Positions 5,664 to 8,586 of a stretch of 8,586 nucleotides of DNA are shown here, piece by piece. A program made the position numbers and the translations under genes. Origin of the DNA: JBDREA01 sp043820265. Its GTDB lineage: Archaea > Altiarchaeota > Altiarchaeia > IMC4 > JBDREA01. Within the stretch, counting starts at the first letter, position 1, and every line of letters begins with the position of its first letter. The stretch is taken from positions 1 through 8,586 of the forward strand of contig JBDREA010000158.1 in assembly GCA_043820265.1 (NCBI GenBank), given 5' to 3'. Below the pieces are notes generated by a model. The model saw nothing but the letters and a program-made list of their open reading frames with translations, searched no databases and was not told the origin of the DNA.

Positions 5664-7178
5664 TTAGCCTAAATCAACCTTGTAGATGAAGTTGCCTTGT
5701 TCGCTGTGTGCGAGCTCAAGGAAAGAGCATGTAATCACGCCTTTATGGAAGACATAATCTGGTTTGTATTTTTCAAGTATCTCTTTTTTTCTCTCGCAGT
5801 CTGCAACATAGAATTCTCCCGAATCTTGGTTCCTTTCTTGGGGGGCTCCGAGCCGGCTGTGGGTCAAGGCAATCACCCTTCTTTCAGCAATGGGTGTTAT
5901 CGCCTTTGAGATGTGGGCCATCGCAAACACGGTCGCGTTTTCGTTGGTGTTTTCTTTCATCCACTTTAAAGCCGAAACATCTCTTTCCTCTATGATGTGG
6001 TAGATCATCTTTTCGTATTCGAAAGTCGATTGGATTTGAGAATAAAGGAACAATCCAAGAAGCACGGTGACAAGAGCTTTTGCTAGCAGTCTGTCTAGGT
6101 CGTCTTGGATGTATTTTTTTGATTTCTCCCAAACAAACACATATGTTACTGCAAGTCCGACGCCCGCCGCCATTAATAGAAGCTCGGCGTCGTACATGAA
6201 CATGCGCCGGTAATAACTCAGAAAGATGGTCTGGGTATAGTAATACTGGATGACAAAGGGTGTGAGGGATAGAATTGCAATAGGTAGGATCCGTTGCTCT
6301 TGTTTTCCTGATGACAGAAGCACGAAGATTCCTATGAGGGAAAATAGTATTGTCGACTCTCCCAGAAAACGCGGATAGTAGTAGTACACGTTATAACCGC
6401 TTGGTTCGTCGCTTGTGAGTGATAGCCTATCAATTGTGTCTTCTAGGATTTTCAGGAAATATTCTGGGTTTGCTCCCTGTTCTGCCGGCGGAAAGAAGTT
6501 CATAAGGATTAGTAGACCGATAAGTGGCAAGGGCAGTATCTTCCATCTATTCTTCCATAAAGTCCTGGGATGCATTATCAGGTAGACGCCGAAGATAGGC
6601 AAAAAAATGGTTGTAGTCTGTGCGTGCACGAAAGTGGTTTGGGCAAATACGAGTCCAAAAGGGATTATCCACTTCAGATTTTTTTCAAGAAACTTGGTGA
6701 AAAGGTAGAGTATCAAAGGTATCTGGCTTAAACCATATGCCATCGGGACCAGAAACCAGGGTCCAAGCAGGGTGACATTGCTTTTAAGTGTTAAAACCAG
6801 TATCCCAGCCAGGAGCCCTGAGATGTCGTTTTTTGTTAAATGTCTCACCAATAGGACGGCATTCAAAGACATAATAAACGCAGTTATTGTCGGGAAAAAT
6901 ATTGCCAGTTTCAGGGGGTCAAGTCCTGTTAATAATAGGATCGGGACAAACAGGAGATAGTAGTTCAACTCCCAGTTGAAGTCCTCGAATTCCGGGCCCA
7001 AATAAGGGTTATAGCTAACGATCTTTTCTTTTGATAGGATCTCCAGGCTGTATGTGAGGTGATCCCATTCGTCACTGTGGAAGGGTAGCTTGTATTCACT
7101 GTGAAAAGTATAAATTGTGGTGTAGGACAGGAGACCTAAAGCTATGAGTATTACAAGGGTATAATATCCTTTTTCCAT
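5664..7178 (-). CDS. GT-C type integral membrane glycosyltransferase
   Basis: A 504-aa protein with an N-terminal membrane helix (about 7-24), then a short outer loop with an acidic motif HSDEWDH (34-40), about ten further hydrophobic segments to roughly residue 375, and a soluble outer C-terminal domain (about 392-504). This is the plan of GT-C enzymes (PMT/ArnT/STT3-like), which take a sugar from a polyprenyl-phosphate carrier at the outer face of the membrane; an Asp/Glu in the first outer loop is their usual catalytic base. The C-terminal piece starting SALKWMKENTNENATVF is typical of archaeal and bacterial members. I cannot assign donor, acceptor or exact family. No Shine-Dalgarno precedes the ATG; a TATA-like AT-rich element at 7218-7228 in the gap shared with the family 2 glycosyltransferase is a likely promoter. 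The DUF1616 gene follows 43 bases later. Confidence 0.85.
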   Translation of the reverse strand: MEKGYYTLVILIALGLLSYTTIYTFHSEYKLPFHSDEWDHLTYSLEILSKEKIVSYNPYLGPEFEDFNWELNYYLLFVPILLLTGLDPLKLAIFFPTITAFIMSLNAVLLVRHLTKNDISGLLAGILVLTLKSNVTLLGPWFLVPMAYGLSQIPLILYLFTKFLEKNLKWIIPFGLVFAQTTFVHAQTTTIFLPIFGVYLIMHPRTLWKNRWKILPLPLIGLLILMNFFPPAEQGANPEYFLKILEDTIDRLSLTSDEPSGYNVYYYYPRFLGESTILFSLIGIFVLLSSGKQEQRILPIAILSLTPFVIQYYYTQTIFLSYYRRMFMYDAELLLMAAGVGLAVTYVFVWEKSKKYIQDDLDRLLAKALVTVLLGLFLYSQIQSTFEYEKMIYHIIEERDVSALKWMKENTNENATVFAMAHISKAITPIAERRVIALTHSRLGAPQERNQDSGEFYVADCERKKEILEKYKPDYVFHKGVITCSFLELAHSEQGNFIYKVDLG

Positions 7179-7217
7179 TTTTTTGAATGATCTAGTATTG
7201 ACCTTCTAATTTTTTTG

Positions 7218-7228
7218 TTTATTATATC
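7218..7228. promoter_or_regulatory. Shared AT-rich promoter element between divergent glycosyltransferase genes
   Basis: TTTATTATAT on the plus strand (7218-7227) is placed for a transcript start within about 10 bases of the family 2 ATG at 7259. On the minus strand the same block reads GATATAATAAA and would start a transcript near 7195, about 17 bases before the GT-C ATG. One element could serve both directions in the 80-base gap. Confidence 0.45.
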
Positions 7229-7258
7229 CTCTTATCAAGAAATACCAACACTTCTGAC

Positions 7259-8402
7259 ATGAAAACCATCTCTATTGTGCTTCCGGCTTTAAATGAGGAA
7301 AATGCTGTTGGAAGAACAGTCGCTTCGATACCCACGGAAAAACTTAAAGAGATGGGTTTGGAAGTGGAGATACTCGTTGTCGACAATGACTCTTCTGATA
7401 AAACGGCTTCTGAGGCCTTAAAGGCCGGGGCAACAGTTGAAAGCGAACCAAAAAGAGGGTATGGCAACGCATACATAAGGGGTTTCAGCAAAGCCGGGGG
7501 GGGATTTGATTGTTATGGCAGATAGCGACGGGACCTATCCCATGGATAAAATCCCAGATTTCATCTCCCCTTTACTTTCTGGAGAAGCCGATTTTGTTAT
7601 CGGCTCAAGACTGAAGGGTAAAATCCATAAAGGCGCGATGCCTTGGCTTCATCAGCACATCGGAAATCCGATGCTGACTGGAATCCTTAATCTGTTGTTT
7701 AAAGCCGGCATCTCTGATGCACACTGCGGCATGAGGGCCTTCAATAGGAAGGCGCTGGGATTAATGCGTCTTCGAACCTCTGGGATGGAGTTCGCATCTG
7801 AGATGGTGATAGATGTGGCTCGCGCACATTTGAAGATTAAAGAGATTCCCATTGAGTATTTCCCCCGCGGTGGTGTCAGAAAGCTTAACTCATTCACCGA
7901 TGGATGGAGGCATATTAGGTTTATGATGCTCTACAATCCTTTTGCGTTGTTTATCCTCCCAGGTACTGTGCTGTTCACTTTAGGAATCCTTCTGGTGCTG
8001 ATTTTAATGGGCGGCCCTGTACCATTCGTGGGAAACATTGGATTAGACATCCACCCAATGGTTTTGGGCAACTTCCTTGTGATACTCGGTTTTCAGATCT
8101 TCGTTTTCGGATTGTTCGCCCACATGTATGCCATCGTGCACGGGATAACTGAGCCCGACAAGGTTTCCGAAGTGTTTTTGAAATACAATAACCTTGAAGT
8201 TGAATTACTTGTAGGCGTCCTATTGTTTCTTGTTGGATTCTTGATTGATCTCAGAATTATCTACTATTGGTTTGCCTCGGGATTCGGGGAATTAGGCGAA
8301 CTAAGAAATGCGATCCTTTCCTCTACTCTCATGTTTATCGGTCTTCAGCTGATATTTTCATCGCTTTTTTTGAGTGTCCTCCTTTTGGATAAAGGAGATT
8401 AA
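7259..8402 (+). CDS. Family 2 glycosyltransferase, polyprenyl-phosphate sugar synthase type, frameshifted in a G8 run
   Basis: Two open frames join to one protein if one G is removed from the run at 7496-7503; the result is 380 residues. The first frame alone ends at 7525. The N-terminal part is a GT-A fold: ISIVLPALNEE (4-14), ILVVDNDSSDKT (38-49), KRGYGNAYIRGF (65-76) and the metal-binding MADSDGTYP (86-94), with the DxD at 88-90. The join falls exactly at the conserved GGD of the motif before the DxD. Later the family features DFVIGSRL and SDAHCGMRAF appear. The C-terminal part has four membrane segments at about 227-251, 269-294, 315-338 and 351-375 (corrected numbering). Such enzymes move glucose, mannose or a related sugar from a nucleotide sugar to dolichyl or other polyprenyl phosphate in the cytoplasm. 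Product sugar is not predictable. The start at 7259 has a TATA-like box 32-41 bases upstream and no Shine-Dalgarno, as for a leaderless or short-leader transcript. Whether the gene is truly broken is open. Confidence 0.85.
7496..7503 (+). repeat. G8 homopolymer that breaks the family 2 glycosyltransferase frame
   Basis: Eight consecutive G follow codon 79 (GCC). With eight, translation runs into TAG at 7523-7525; with seven it continues through GGD and the DxD motif. The run is either a base-count error in sequencing, a real mutation, or a slippage site. Confidence 0.85.
8391..8397 (+). promoter_or_regulatory. Shine-Dalgarno of the family 4 glycosyltransferase
   Basis: AAAGGAG within the last codons of the family 2 gene, 7 bases before ATG 8405, supports this start and co-transcription of the two genes. 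Confidence 0.7.
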
Positions 8403-8404
8403 CG

Positions 8405-8586
8405 ATGAAGATTGCCTACGTGACCGACGTCGTCTACCCTCATGTAAAGGGTGGTTGTGAAAGGCGCATCGCAGAGCTTGCTTTGAGGCTTGCGAAAAGA
8501 GGGCATGAAGTCCACGTTTACTCTCAAAAGTACTGGGAAGGTCCAAGTGTTGTGGTTAAAGACGGAGTTACATATCATGGGGTCTG
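8405..8586 (+). CDS. Family 4 glycosyltransferase (GT-B), N-terminal part only
   Basis: The first 60 residues of a gene that runs off the window. MKIAYVTDVVYPHVKGGCER, then RRIAELALRLAKRGHEVHVY, is the classic opening of family 4 glycosyltransferases: a first strand, a GG-E-R turn that helps bind the acceptor side, a helix and the second strand. These enzymes work in the cytoplasm and add a sugar from a nucleotide donor to a growing lipid-linked or surface glycan. A strong AAAGGAG at 8391-8397, inside the end of the family 2 gene, lies 7 bases before the ATG, and the ATG is 2 bases after the stop of that gene, so the two form an operon. Donor-site residues lie beyond the window. Confidence 0.85.
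   Translation, partial: MKIAYVTDVVYPHVKGGCERRIAELALRLAKRGHEVHVYSQKYWEGPSVVVKDGVTYHGV

Noticed and set aside
7506..8402. Second part of the family 2 glycosyltransferase as a separate gene from TTG 7506
   Set aside because: It would start inside the conserved motif before the DxD, without the nucleotide-binding N-terminus, which is present just upstream in another frame. A frameshift explains both pieces.

Overview
The window looks archaeal, probably euryarchaeal, but I cannot place it more finely. The signs are a LonB-type AAA+ ATPase, Shine-Dalgarno cores of the GGTGA type, TATA-like boxes about 25-35 bases upstream of starts with very short leaders, T-tract terminators, a DUF1616 membrane protein, and polyprenyl-phosphate type surface glycosylation genes. 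No tRNA, rRNA, CRISPR array or insertion sequence was found.

Left part (48-5217): a minus-strand cluster, read right to left, encodes a LonB-like AAA+ ATPase with a zinc ribbon and no protease domain (3814-5217), a tandem two-domain protein (2580-3809), and two single-domain proteins (980-1729 and 48-869). All four domain copies in these three proteins look like degenerate macro (ADP-ribose-binding fold) domains. The three proteins also share an N-terminal design: a basic low-complexity tail followed by a short VD/VDLKTL segment. A plus-strand toxin-antitoxin pair (ribbon-helix-helix antitoxin plus PIN ribonuclease, 1852-2518) sits inside this cluster and splits it into two blocks. The ATPase and the tandem protein are 4 bases apart and are surely co-expressed. 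The combination of a protease-less Lon-type unfoldase with a family of inactive-looking macro-like proteins is the part of the window most likely to be an undescribed system.

Right part (5291-8586): a surface glycan locus. A GT-C type integral membrane glycosyltransferase (5664-7178) and a small DUF1616 protein (5291-5620) lie on the minus strand. A family 2 glycosyltransferase with a membrane anchor (7259-8402) is divergent from them across an AT-rich 80-base promoter region, and a family 4 glycosyltransferase begins at 8405 and runs off the edge. A reasonable inference is that the family 2 enzyme loads a sugar onto a polyprenyl phosphate in the cytoplasm, the GT-C enzyme uses that lipid-sugar on the outer face, and the family 4 enzyme extends the glycan. 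The family 2 gene is frameshifted in a run of eight G; one base fewer restores a perfect family 2 protein of 380 residues.

Intergenic stretches are all short (110 bases or less). Bases 1-47, past the end of the leftmost gene, hold nothing I can name.
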